Positions 1 to 7,337 of a stretch of DNA of 41,873 nt are shown in pieces. The notes under the pieces were generated by a model that worked only from the letters and a program-made list of their open reading frames with translations, made no database searches and was not told the DNA's origin. The stretch spans positions 1 through 41,873 of the forward strand of contig NZ_DGUN01000071.1 in the NCBI RefSeq assembly GCF_002395745.1. Reading direction: 5' to 3'. Position 1 is the first letter of the stretch; each line of letters starts with the position of its first letter. A program made the position numbers and the translations under genes. The stretch is from Fibrobacter sp. UBA4309. Lineage in GTDB: Bacteria; Fibrobacterota; Fibrobacteria; Fibrobacterales; Fibrobacteraceae.

Positions 1-71
1 CCGTGGTCAACGTGGCCGATGGTGCCAATGTTGCAGTGCGGCTTGCTTCTGTCAAAATGTTCTTTTGCCAT
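1..71 (-). CDS. tuf: Elongation factor Tu, N-terminal fragment (cut by window edge)
   Basis: Read on the minus strand from an ATG at 71, the frame gives [12 protein letters not shown] and runs on to GTIGHVDHG at the window edge. This is the canonical EF-Tu N-terminus including the start of the G1 P-loop (GHVDHGKT in the family). EF-Tu is the GTPase that delivers aminoacyl-tRNA to the ribosome. Only 23 full codons are present, so nothing can be said about the rest of the protein. An AGAGGA ribosome binding site lies just upstream (minus strand), followed by a roughly 100-base leader and a well-formed promoter. Confidence 0.95.
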
Positions 72-139
72 TTTATTCCTCTTCTTCAGCAGAAGGTTTA
101 TCGCTTCAAGTCAAGAAACCCGTTTGGTTTCCGTGATAC

Positions 140-167
140 CGTGGAGCATAGGAAGCGGTACTCCACG
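140..167 (-). promoter_or_regulatory. Hairpin in the tuf 5' leader
   Basis: Perfect 7-bp arms CGTGGAG (140-146) and CTCCACG (161-167) enclose a 14-base loop in the stretch between the predicted tuf promoter and its start codon. It could be a stabilising or regulatory leader structure. No T-run follows, so it is not a terminator. Confidence 0.4.
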
Positions 168-178
168 AAATTGAGCCA

Positions 179-208
179 CAAATTTAGTAAATGTCATTTG
201 AATTTCAA
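179..208 (-). promoter_or_regulatory. tuf promoter
   Basis: On the minus strand TTGAAA (208-203) is followed after 16 bases by TAAATTTG (186-179), matching the TAnnTTTG element of Bacteroidetes-type promoters plus a standard -35. Transcription would start near 173, giving a leader of about 100 bases. The ahcY promoter has the same layout (TTGACA, 16 bases, TAAATTTG). Confidence 0.6.
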
Positions 209-689
209 GCGTTTTTCTTTATTTTTTTCGCAAAAAGGCAAAAAACGGCCCCAATTCACACCTTCCCCGCCCTTTCCCGCAGGCACGAATCCCCCATTCC
301 ACGTTATGGGCAAAACGCCCAAATTTTCAAAATTTCCAAACTTCAACATTTCTATCGCAAACAAAATTCCAACTTATCAACAAATTCTCAACTGGAGAAA
401 AGAAGGCGATTTCAGCAAAAAATCCACCGAAAAATAATTGTAAAACTTTGTTTACATCAAAAAATTTTACATAAGTTTACATTTATTGCGTTTGCAAATC
501 CATGGCAATTAACGATATAGATTTCGGCGCAAAAAATCCTCCTCCATGCCCCTTTTTTCGACTCCGAATTTTCCGGAACTTTTCACCCCGAATTCTATCA
601 ACATTCTATCAACAATTGCTAAATTGTGTGTCCGGGAACACTTGCGGAACAAATTATCGTCCCTGTCCGTGCCATTTCCTTTAAATTAG
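209..689. other. Gene-free AT-rich spacer between the divergent tuf and GH45 genes
   Basis: No convincing coding frame, RNA gene or terminator was seen here; the short open frames have low-complexity or shadow-like translations. The only pattern noted is three copies of TTTACAT at 451-457, 466-472 and 476-482, spaced 15 and 10 bases apart, whose meaning is unknown. Confidence 0.5.
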
Positions 690-702
690 GATATCTTATT
701 GA

Positions 703-710
703 TATCTTTG
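703..710 (+). promoter_or_regulatory. Promoter element (TATCTTTG) of the first GH45 gene
   Basis: TATCTTTG fits TAnnTTTG and lies about 35 bases before the ATG at 745, leaving room for a short leader with its AGAGG ribosome site at 732-736. It overlaps the right half of a GATATC..GATATC pair (690-706) that could be an operator. Confidence 0.45.
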
Positions 711-744
711 ATGGGCGTTGTTTAGGGGCTTTAGAGGTTATGTT

Positions 745-2190
745 ATGAAAATGTCTTTTTTAAAGTCCGTTTTTTTGGCGATGGCGGCTCTTGGCGCATG
801 GAGCTGTTCTGACTCCATCACCGCCGAAGACCCGGCACCGACCCCGGCCTTCAAGGTCTGCCCCGAGGCTGGCGAAAACGGAGCGTACCATCTCCAGGGT
901 GGCATGGACATCCTGATTTACCCCGACCTGGTCGTCACCAACGGCGAAGGAACCGTTGTCGGCAGCTTCCTTATTACGAACGGCACTATCGGCTCGATTA
1001 TCGGTACCGACGGCAGGAACCTCATCCAGAATGTCGACCTCGCCGGACTCACCGTCGAACCGGTCAACACTCCAGCCATCGTCATCACGGGCCCCTCCTG
1101 GTACCTCAAGGACGGCACCGGCGAATACGTCATCAAGAACGACGAGTTCGGCACTGTCACCGACATCATGGGCAACACTATCGGCGTTGCCAACCTGACG
1201 GCGCTCCCCACCATCACCATTTACAGCCCGGACGGCAAACTGATGACGAGCGGATCGACAGAGAACATGAAGATCTACAACATCGGCGCCCGCTGCACAG
1301 TAACGCCTATCGAATCTTCCAGCAGCGTCGAACCGGAATCCTCCAACGGCGGCGAAATCAACCCCGGCACCAGCTCCAGCAGCGGCGGCAACAACAACAG
1401 CAGCGCCCGCCAGAGCAGCTCTTCTGTCAAGAGCAACAGCTCCGTGCAGAGCAGCTCTTCCAAGACCGGCCAGTGCCCCACTATCAAGCAGAAGGGCGGC
1501 GCCAGCGGAAGCGGCTGGGCAACGCGTTACTGGGATTGCTGCAAGCCCCACTGTTCCTGGCCCGAACACGCTAACGGCAACTACTCCAGGCAGTGCACCA
1601 ACAAGGGCAAGACTCAAGACACCAACTACGGCGGCAACAAGAGCATCTGCGACGGCCAGGGTTCCGCCATGACCTGCACGAGCCAGATTCCGTTCACTAT
1701 CGACGGCTGCACCGACATGGGCTTCGCCTTCGCGGCAGTCCCGGCAAGCAACGGCGGCGCCTGCGGCAAGTGCTTCCAGCTGACCTTCACCGGCAAGGGC
1801 AAGTACGGCGACAACCAGAACACCGCTGCCATCAAGAACAAGAAGCTCATCATCATGGTCACGAACGTCGGTACCGACGTGGAACAGGGCCAGTTCGACA
1901 TCATGATCCCGGGCGGCGGCGTGGGTATCTTCAACGGTTGTTCCAGCATGGGCTGGGGTAGCCAGGGCGAACAGTACGGCGGCCTGCTCTCTGATTGCGA
2001 AAGGGAATCCGACTACAAGGCCGGCGCAACGCTCACCTGCCTCAAGAACAAGTGCAACAGCGTGTTCAGCAACGACGCCGAAGCCAAGAAGGGCTGCCTC
2101 TTCCTCGCCGATTACATGCACGCGGCGGGCAACCCGATGCACAACTATGTCGAAGTGGAATGCCCCGACGTGCTCAAGCAGAAGTACTAA
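745..2190 (+). CDS. Secreted GH45 endoglucanase lipoprotein, copy 1
   Basis: A 481-aa endo-beta-1,4-glucanase of glycoside hydrolase family 45, which cleaves cellulose by inversion. The start at 745 is preceded by AGAGG at 8 bases; an upstream in-frame TTG (718) is less likely. The N-terminus is a lipoprotein signal ending in LGAWSC. Residues about 30-190 form a beta-rich region of unknown function, followed by a Ser/Asn/Gly linker (about 190-245), then the catalytic domain. The family signature TRYWDCCKPHC carries the first catalytic Asp (D264). D385 in QFDIMIPGGGVGIF is the expected acid, and D378 seven residues before it matches the third acidic residue of the Humicola enzyme. A terminator follows, so it appears monocistronic. 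Two more GH45 genes lie at 14492-17824. Surface attachment is inferred from the lipobox. Confidence 0.93.
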   Translation: MKMSFLKSVFLAMAALGAWSCSDSITAEDPAPTPAFKVCPEAGENGAYHLQGGMDILIYPDLVVTNGEGTVVGSFLITNGTIGSIIGTDGRNLIQNVDLAGLTVEPVNTPAIVITGPSWYLKDGTGEYVIKNDEFGTVTDIMGNTIGVANLTALPTITIYSPDGKLMTSGSTENMKIYNIGARCTVTPIESSSSVEPESSNGGEINPGTSSSSGGNNNSSARQSSSSVKSNSSVQSSSSKTGQCPTIKQKGGASGSGWATRYWDCCKPHCSWPEHANGNYSRQCTNKGKTQDTNYGGNKSICDGQGSAMTCTSQIPFTIDGCTDMGFAFAAVPASNGGACGKCFQLTFTGKGKYGDNQNTAAIKNKKLIIMVTNVGTDVEQGQFDIMIPGGGVGIFNGCSSMGWGSQGEQYGGLLSDCERESDYKAGATLTCLKNKCNSVFSNDAEAKKGCLFLADYMHAAGNPMHNYVEVECPDVLKQKY

Positions 2191-2227
2191 CAAGGTCCAT
2201 CTAGCGGCATTTCCAACAAATTTCAAG

Positions 2228-2253
2228 ACCGGTTCTACGGAGCCGGTTTTTTC
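2228..2253 (+). terminator. Terminator after GH45 copy 1
   Basis: Arms ACCGGTTC and GAGCCGGT (one T-G pair) with loop TACG are followed by TTTTTTC. Confidence 0.85.
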
Positions 2254-2281
2254 TTATATGAAACAGAACGTTTCATATAAG
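2253..2281. repeat. Perfect 12-bp inverted repeat
   Basis: CTTATATGAAAC (2253-2264) and GTTTCATATAAG (2270-2281) are exact reverse complements separated by AGAAC. It abuts the previous terminator and has no T-run of its own, so it may be an operator for the following lipoprotein gene or an RNA hairpin. Confidence 0.75.
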
Positions 2282-2368
2282 TTGTCCAAATCGCTACAAA
2301 AAACTTATCGCGTCAAAAAAATTCCCAAAAAAGGCTTCTGGACGCTCCCTGATTCGCCCCACAAGACC

Positions 2369-2376
2369 TATTTTTG
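2369..2376 (+). promoter_or_regulatory. Promoter element (TATTTTTG) of the small lipoprotein gene
   Basis: TATTTTTG fits TAnnTTTG and sits 35 bases before the ATG at 2411. The leader contains an AAGGA ribosome site. Confidence 0.4.
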
Positions 2377-2410
2377 TATCAACACACTTTTTTAAAAAAG
2401 GATACACACC

Positions 2411-2692
2411 ATGAAAAAACTCTCTCTCATCGCCATCATCGGCATTGCAGCCGCCTTCACCGCTTGTAGCGACGATTCCTCTTCTGCCGGTGGCAACGCT
2501 TGCCTTTACAAGTACAGCAACGGCACCCAGATGTGCATCGAAGGCGACGCCACGCTCGTCGACATGATGTGCGTCGGTAGCGAAAACGTCACCGTCGAAA
2601 AGACCAGCGGCTGCCCGTCCGGCGCCAAGGCCCAATGCGCTGAAGGCGACGTCACTTCGTTCTACTACGAAGATGGCGCCGAGTGCTTCTAA
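2411..2692 (+). CDS. Small cysteine-rich lipoprotein, unknown function
   Basis: A 93-aa protein. MKKLSLIAIIGIAAAFTAC is a clear lipoprotein signal (lipobox FTAC) followed by an acidic Ser-rich stretch. The mature part has six further cysteines (CLY, MCI, MCV, GCP, QCA, ECF), which suggests a small disulfide-stabilised exported domain. AAGGA lies 8 bases before the ATG. It is flanked by a terminator on each side and so is probably transcribed alone. No family was recognised; small lipoproteins of this kind are common in Fibrobacter. Confidence 0.8.
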   Translation: MKKLSLIAIIGIAAAFTACSDDSSSAGGNACLYKYSNGTQMCIEGDATLVDMMCVGSENVTVEKTSGCPSGAKAQCAEGDVTSFYYEDGAECF

Positions 2693-2731
2693 TGAGAACT
2701 TAATACTCCTCTAATTTGGCATACACACCTC

Positions 2732-2769
2732 AAAAAAGGCCCCCAAACAAATTTGTTTGGAGGCCTTTT
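2732..2769. terminator. Bidirectional terminator between convergent genes
   Basis: A long stem (AAAAGGCC plus CCAAACAAA paired with TTTGTTTGG plus GGCCTTTT, one mismatch) has A-runs on the left and T-runs on the right, so it can serve both the lipoprotein gene and the FISUMP gene that ends at 2786. Confidence 0.85.
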
Positions 2770-2785
2770 CCTTGTCAAGAATAAA

Positions 2786-4660
2786 CTAATCCATCATGCA
2801 GCGCACGTAGCCGTAGGATTTCCACGACAATGTAGTCCAGACTGTCGGGATATCCACCGTGGAACTATAGCAGTAAGATATCGAATCCTTCCTAAAGCTG
2901 TCGTACATCGTGGTCACAGTCCACAAGTAGGCTCCTTCCCCCATGTCGGAGAAAGACAGGGCAGAATCCGTCGCATACGAGGCCTTCCCTCCGGGAAGGA
3001 GACCAAATCCGTACGAATCCCTTCCGTTTCCCGATTCTTCGCTCCAGCCGCTCACGGTTTTCTTGTCGGCAAAGCCCCTTCCCGTACTGCCATGGAATTC
3101 CTCGTATTCCTCCTTTGAAGGGAGATGCCATCCTGTCGGGCATACGGGGATATCCCTTGCCGCATAAAACGTATACATCCTGCCGTAAGTCGCGCAGTTC
3201 GTAGTATCGTTATCGTAGCACAGGCTTTCTTCGCCCGCATCGTAGGCCAGGTTTTCGGCCATCCACGTCTGGCCACCGACCGTAACGGTCTTGTAGGTTC
3301 GTCCGTCACGCGGATCCGTCATGGAGCCCTCCACTGTAAGTGACGGATCCAAGTAACCGTACCCAACCCTATCGGCCTCGCCTTTTACGCACCGCACCGG
3401 AGCCGATCCGTATTTGGAAATCATATCATCGCCCACATAGTCGTACAACCGGAAAAAGCGATACAAGTAGACCGATTTGCCTTCTTTCTCGGTAGTTGTC
3501 CAGAAGACGCCCGCAGAATCCTTCTGGGTGTATGCGGTTTCGAAATGGATATGGAACCCGGACAGCTTCGCCGAAAATCCATAGGCATCGACGCCGCCAC
3601 TTTCCGCATCTTTCAGGTAATACCCGGCGCTGTCGATGCCACCGGCAAAATCTTTCAAGCGGGACCAATCATCGTAATTGGGCACACGCCATCCTTCGGG
3701 GCACACGCCGCGCACGCTACGCCCCGGGTTGCAGGCAATCCCGAAACCGCAGCCTTTTCCACCGTCGCCGAATATCCCCGCGGAATCCATGACTGCAGAC
3801 CAGGTGTACATGCGGCCGTACTTGTCGCAATTCGCCGTATCGTTGTCATAACAGAAACTGGACGAATCCCAGAGCGACGTCGGCTGGCGATAGGCATAGT
3901 TCAGGTTTTCGGCCATCCATGTCTGTCCGCCGATTTCCACCGACCTGTAAATGCGACCGTCACGGGCGTCCACGAAGAAATCCATCCCAGGAAGGCCAAT
4001 TTCGTCTTCGTATTTTTTCTTGAGCATTTGCGCCGTCGCAAGCAGGTAATCGTCCGCCTTGCTCTGCGGGACAAAACGCTTGATGCACACCAGGTGCAGT
4101 TCGCTACACACGCCGTCCATAAACTGGTCCACCATCGCGCCCGAAGCGGCCGCACAGTCGCTGACAAATTCCGCGGAATCGCTACGGCACAGGGATACCG
4201 CATTCACACTGTTGTACGTATTGTCGATGCGGTTCTCGGCCACCGCCATCATCGAGTCGCGCGAAAGGACCTGCGTAAACAAGATTGTCTTTTCGGGAGT
4301 GTTCATGTCGAGCCTCAGGCCATTCTCCCTGTCGTACAGGCTCATCACGAACAAAGCGGAATCTTCTCCGCCGGCATCGTAGGCGTAGAGCTGCTTTGCC
4401 GTTGACGAAAATTTCACCTCGTACCAGATCTTGTCCTCGTTGGCTCCCGCACCCTGCTTTCTCGAAGAATCCGTCCCGGTAACCACTTCCCATGTCTCGA
4501 GAATCCCGACAAGCACAGAATCCAGATTGTTCTGCGCATTGTTTTCTTCGGTATACCCCGAAGCAATTACCTTGTCGTCTGCCTTTGTACAGGCAAAAAA
4601 GAAAAAGGACGCCAGAATAAGCATCCCGATACCCAAAACCAACCCTGTGTTATTTTTCAA
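2786..4660 (-). CDS. FISUMP-domain lipoprotein with two paralogous domains
   Basis: A 624-aa exported protein. The start codon is TTG at 4660, chosen because TAAGGAG lies 6 bases upstream and because the frame gives a proper lipoprotein signal (MLILASFFFFAC). Two copies of the Fibrobacter succinogenes major paralogous domain are visible: one from about residue 230 (DGRIYRSVEIGGQTWMAENL, CYDNDTANC, YGRMYTW, CPEGWRVP) and one from about residue 450 (DGRTYKTVTVGGQTWMAENL, CYDNDTTNC, YGRMYTF, CPTGWHLP). The region before them is a separate alpha/beta segment of unknown function. The start lies inside the last codons of the TIGR02147 gene (11-base overlap), so the two are translationally coupled. 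The role of FISUMP domains is unknown; surface display is inferred. Confidence 0.85.
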   Translation of the reverse strand: MKNNTGLVLGIGMLILASFFFFACTKADDKVIASGYTEENNAQNNLDSVLVGILETWEVVTGTDSSRKQGAGANEDKIWYEVKFSSTAKQLYAYDAGGEDSALFVMSLYDRENGLRLDMNTPEKTILFTQVLSRDSMMAVAENRIDNTYNSVNAVSLCRSDSAEFVSDCAAASGAMVDQFMDGVCSELHLVCIKRFVPQSKADDYLLATAQMLKKKYEDEIGLPGMDFFVDARDGRIYRSVEIGGQTWMAENLNYAYRQPTSLWDSSSFCYDNDTANCDKYGRMYTWSAVMDSAGIFGDGGKGCGFGIACNPGRSVRGVCPEGWRVPNYDDWSRLKDFAGGIDSAGYYLKDAESGGVDAYGFSAKLSGFHIHFETAYTQKDSAGVFWTTTEKEGKSVYLYRFFRLYDYVGDDMISKYGSAPVRCVKGEADRVGYGYLDPSLTVEGSMTDPRDGRTYKTVTVGGQTWMAENLAYDAGEESLCYDNDTTNCATYGRMYTFYAARDIPVCPTGWHLPSKEEYEEFHGSTGRGFADKKTVSGWSEESGNGRDSYGFGLLPGGKASYATDSALSFSDMGEGAYLWTVTTMYDSFRKDSISYCYSSTVDIPTVWTTLSWKSYGYVRCMMD

Positions 4661-5477
4661 GCTTTATCTCCTTAGTCACGGGGAATACTTGCAAATTAAT
4701 TCTATAGACGCGATTCGCGCCTTCGGCGTTTGCCACGATGGATGCGATTTTCCTACGGCACGCATCCAGCTCCTTTACAATAAGCTCGTATGTCTGCTGG
4801 TTCGAAGCAATTGTCAGTCCCGAAAAGTTGCGTTCCGATTTCGGCAGGCCGTTCACGATTTTCTTGGCCAGTTCCGCCATCTGCGAATGCATGGAAAGAA
4901 TCGCCTTCGGGATAGCGTCGGAAGCCCCGGAAATGGCCATGTCCGTCTGTTCGTACGTATTCGGCGCCACGCGCGCCAGGAACCCGGCATCTACCAAGAA
5001 GTCGAGCGCTTCTTGCACGTCCAGGCGGGTCACCCCGCCATAAAGCATGTTGGAAATCTGGAGCGGTGTCGCTCCGGGCATCAGCGTGGCCAGCTCACGC
5101 AGCACCGGATTCCACCACGATTCAAAATACCTGCAGGCATCATCGCCCACAATACGGACCTTGCAGTTCTCGGCAATGGACTGCATCTTTTCCAGTGCGG
5201 ATTTCTTGCTCGGGGAATCCTGGGAATCGCAGTAGACGACCATGGCCGCAAAATATTCCGACTGCATCTTCGAAAGCTTCATGGCCTTCGCGACACGGGT
5301 TATGCCGATCTTGCTCAGACGCGTCTTGCCATCACAGACAAGTTTCAGATAAGCCGACGAAGAAAATCCGGATACCTTGGAAAACTCGCGCCACGAAAAT
5401 CCCGTCTTGCGCTTTTGTTCCTCGTAGAAGTCCCTCATATAGAGGCGGTAGTCCTGATAATCCGTTATAGGCTTCAC
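4650..5477 (-). CDS. TIGR02147-family protein (probable regulator)
   Basis: A 275-aa cytoplasmic protein matching the family known mainly from Fibrobacter and Bdellovibrio. The N-terminal pattern ITDYQDYRLYMRDFYEEQK, then FSWREFSKVSGFSSSAYLKLV, is typical and looks like a helix-turn-helix. The C-terminal half (LREEL-like winged segment, MHSQMAELAKKIVNGLPKSERNFSGLTIA) matches the DUF4423-like part. The start is GTG at 5477 with no obvious ribosome site. The gene overlaps the FISUMP lipoprotein gene downstream by 11 bases, so it most likely controls or senses that protein. DNA binding is inferred from family resemblance. Confidence 0.8.
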   Translation of the reverse strand: MKPITDYQDYRLYMRDFYEEQKRKTGFSWREFSKVSGFSSSAYLKLVCDGKTRLSKIGITRVAKAMKLSKMQSEYFAAMVVYCDSQDSPSKKSALEKMQSIAENCKVRIVGDDACRYFESWWNPVLRELATLMPGATPLQISNMLYGGVTRLDVQEALDFLVDAGFLARVAPNTYEQTDMAISGASDAIPKAILSMHSQMAELAKKIVNGLPKSERNFSGLTIASNQQTYELIVKELDACRRKIASIVANAEGANRVYRINLQVFPVTKEIKLEK

Positions 5478-5574
5478 AAGGACGAAAATTAGCTTTATTA
5501 AGAAAAAAAATTACGCCGGACGTTATTATTTTATTCTTGCAATCCCTCCAGCGGGGGAATAAAAACGCAAAAAC

Positions 5575-5604
5575 TTGACATATTTATGCATTTAATTAAA
5601 TTTG
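5575..5604 (+). promoter_or_regulatory. ahcY promoter
   Basis: TTGACA (5575-5580), 16 bases, then TAAATTTG (5597-5604). This is the same design as the tuf promoter. Confidence 0.65.
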
Positions 5605-5619
5605 CGCATAAACAGAATC

Positions 5620-5658
5620 GGCACGGCTATGGCCCAAATTTGTCGCAAGAACCGTGCC
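5620..5658 (+). promoter_or_regulatory. Leader hairpin just before the ahcY ribosome site
   Basis: GGCACGG (5620-5626) pairs perfectly with CCGTGCC (5652-5658) across a 25-base loop, ending three bases before the AAGGA that precedes the ahcY start. The position suggests control of translation. It does not show the conserved core of the known SAH riboswitch. Confidence 0.4.
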
Positions 5659-5671
5659 CAAAGGAAACATT

Positions 5672-7132
5672 ATGGAATACAAAATTAAGGACATCAACCT
5701 TGCAGTGGAAGGCCGCAAGGAACTCGACCTCGCCGAAACCGAAATGCCGGGCCTGATGGCTCTCCGTAAGGAATACGCCGGCAAGAAGCCGCTCGCTGGC
5801 GCCCGCATCATGGGTAGCCTCCACATGACCGTGCAGACCGCTATTTTGATTGAAACGCTCGTGGACCTCGGTGCCGACGTGCGCTGGGTGAGCTGCAACA
5901 TCTTCAGCACGCAGGACAACGCTGCCGCCGCCGTCGTGGTCGGCAAAAAGGGCACCGTAGAAAACCCGCAGGGCGTGCCCGTGTTCGCCTGGAAGGGCGA
6001 AACCCTCGAAGAATACTGGGAAAATACCGCCCGCGCCCTCGTGTGGCCCGACGGCAAGACCGCAGACCTCATCGTGGATGACGGCGGCGACGCCACCATG
6101 CTCGTGACCTGCGGCGCCGAATTCGAAGATGCCGGCAAGGTGCCCGAATTCAACCCCGCTACCGACAGCGAAGAATGGGGCGTGTTCCTCGCCACCTGCA
6201 AAAAGATTTTCGAGAAGGACCCGAAGCAGTGGACCCGCGCCCGCGAAACTCTCCGCGGCGTTTCCGAAGAAACCACGACCGGCGTGCATCGCCTGTACCA
6301 GATGGCCCAGGCAGGCCGCCTCAAATTCCCGGCAATCAACGTGAACGATTCCGTGACCAAGTCCAAGTTCGACAACCTCTACGGCTGCCGCCACTCCCTC
6401 ATCGACGGCATCAACCGCGCCACCGACGTGATGATGGCAGGCAAGATCGCAGTCGTGTGCGGCTACGGCGACGTGGGTAAGGGCTGCGCACAGTCCCTCC
6501 GCGGCCAGGGCGCCCGCGTGATCATCACCGAAATCGACCCGATTTGCGCACTCCAGGCCGCCATGGAAGGCTACGAAGTCAAGACCCTCGACGAAGTCGT
6601 GAGCATGGCCGACATCTTCGTGACCACCACCGGCAACACCGGCATCATCAGCGCCGCCCAGATGGGCAAGATGAAGCACCGCGCCATCGTCGGTAACATC
6701 GGTCACTTCGACAACGAAATCGACATGGCCGGCCTCAAGAAGGTACCGGGCATCAAGAGGAACGAAATCAAGCCGCAGTACGACGAATGGATTTTCCCCG
6801 ACGGCCACAGCATCCTCGTGCTCGCCGAAGGCCGCCTGCTGAACCTCGGCTGCGCTACCGGCCACCCGAGCTTCGTGATGAGCGCCTCCTTCACGAACCA
6901 GACCATCGCGCAGATCGACCTCTGGCTCAACGCCCAGGGCAAGCAGACCGTCGCCGGCATCAAGTACGAAAGCGGTGTCGTGTACACGCTCCCGAAGATC
7001 CTCGACGAAAAGGTCGCACGCCTCCACCTCGAAAAGCTCGGCGTTCACCTGACGACCCTCACCAAGGCCCAAGCCGACTACATCGGCGTGCCTGTGGAAG
7101 GCCCGTACAAGGCGGATCACTACAGGTACTAA
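5672..7132 (+). CDS. ahcY: S-adenosylhomocysteine hydrolase
   Basis: A 486-aa enzyme that splits S-adenosylhomocysteine reversibly into adenosine and homocysteine, using bound NAD. Family landmarks are present: GSLHMTVQTAILIETL and SCNIFSTQDNAAAA in the substrate domain, the Rossmann motif GYGDVGKGCAQSLRGQGA from about residue 264, and the C-terminal ADHYRY that closes the neighbouring NAD site. Length fits the bacterial form. The start at 5672 follows AAGGA; an in-frame upstream ATG-like start at 5654 lacks one. It is transcribed alone and ends in a terminator. It recycles homocysteine, linking to the sulfur genes at 29027-41706. Confidence 0.97.
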   Translation: MEYKIKDINLAVEGRKELDLAETEMPGLMALRKEYAGKKPLAGARIMGSLHMTVQTAILIETLVDLGADVRWVSCNIFSTQDNAAAAVVVGKKGTVENPQGVPVFAWKGETLEEYWENTARALVWPDGKTADLIVDDGGDATMLVTCGAEFEDAGKVPEFNPATDSEEWGVFLATCKKIFEKDPKQWTRARETLRGVSEETTTGVHRLYQMAQAGRLKFPAINVNDSVTKSKFDNLYGCRHSLIDGINRATDVMMAGKIAVVCGYGDVGKGCAQSLRGQGARVIITEIDPICALQAAMEGYEVKTLDEVVSMADIFVTTTGNTGIISAAQMGKMKHRAIVGNIGHFDNEIDMAGLKKVPGIKRNEIKPQYDEWIFPDGHSILVLAEGRLLNLGCATGHPSFVMSASFTNQTIAQIDLWLNAQGKQTVAGIKYESGVVYTLPKILDEKVARLHLEKLGVHLTTLTKAQADYIGVPVEGPYKADHYRY

Positions 7133-7202
7133 TGAGGTCGCGCATCGCGCTTTGGGGTCGCTGCGCTCTGAGGCGTGAGCACGGCACTTCGTGCCTTTGA
7201 GC

Positions 7203-7257
7203 TGTCATCCTGAGTCCTTTGACAAGCTCAGGATAAACTCCGTCGAAGGATCTCTAA
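7203..7257. repeat. Dispersed-type intergenic repeat
   Basis: The stretch begins TGTCATCCTGAGTCC and ends GAAGGATCTC, with an internal inverted pair (CCTGAGTCCTTTGACAAGCTCAGG). This TGTCATCCTGAG/GAAGGATCT form is a common dispersed intergenic element in many bacterial genomes. Short hairpin-rich sequence (GCGCATCGCGC, GGCACTTCGTGCC) precedes it at 7137-7197. Confidence 0.55.
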
Positions 7258-7263
7258 AAAATC

Positions 7264-7298
7264 TCCCCGTGCAATTTAATATGCGCGGGGATTTTTTT
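7264..7298 (+). terminator. ahcY terminator
   Basis: CCCCGTGC pairs with GCGCGGGG (one T-G pair) around a 10-base AT loop, followed by ATTTTTTT. Confidence 0.85.
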
Positions 7299-7337
7299 CA
7301 AAACACATTTTCCCGCCCAATTATCGTGGAAAAGCAC

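Noticed and set aside
72..744. tRNA genes next to tuf
   Set aside because: No cloverleaf, T-loop or CCA-like pattern was seen on either strand.
760..2226. Long minus-strand frame opposite GH45 copy 1
   Set aside because: Ala/Val/Asp-rich shadow caused by GC-rich third positions of the real gene.
5605..5671. SAH riboswitch before ahcY
   Set aside because: The conserved GC-rich core of the known class was not found; only a simple hairpin is present.
5627..7120. 497-aa minus-strand frame opposite ahcY
   Set aside because: Low-complexity shadow; ahcY on the plus strand is certain.
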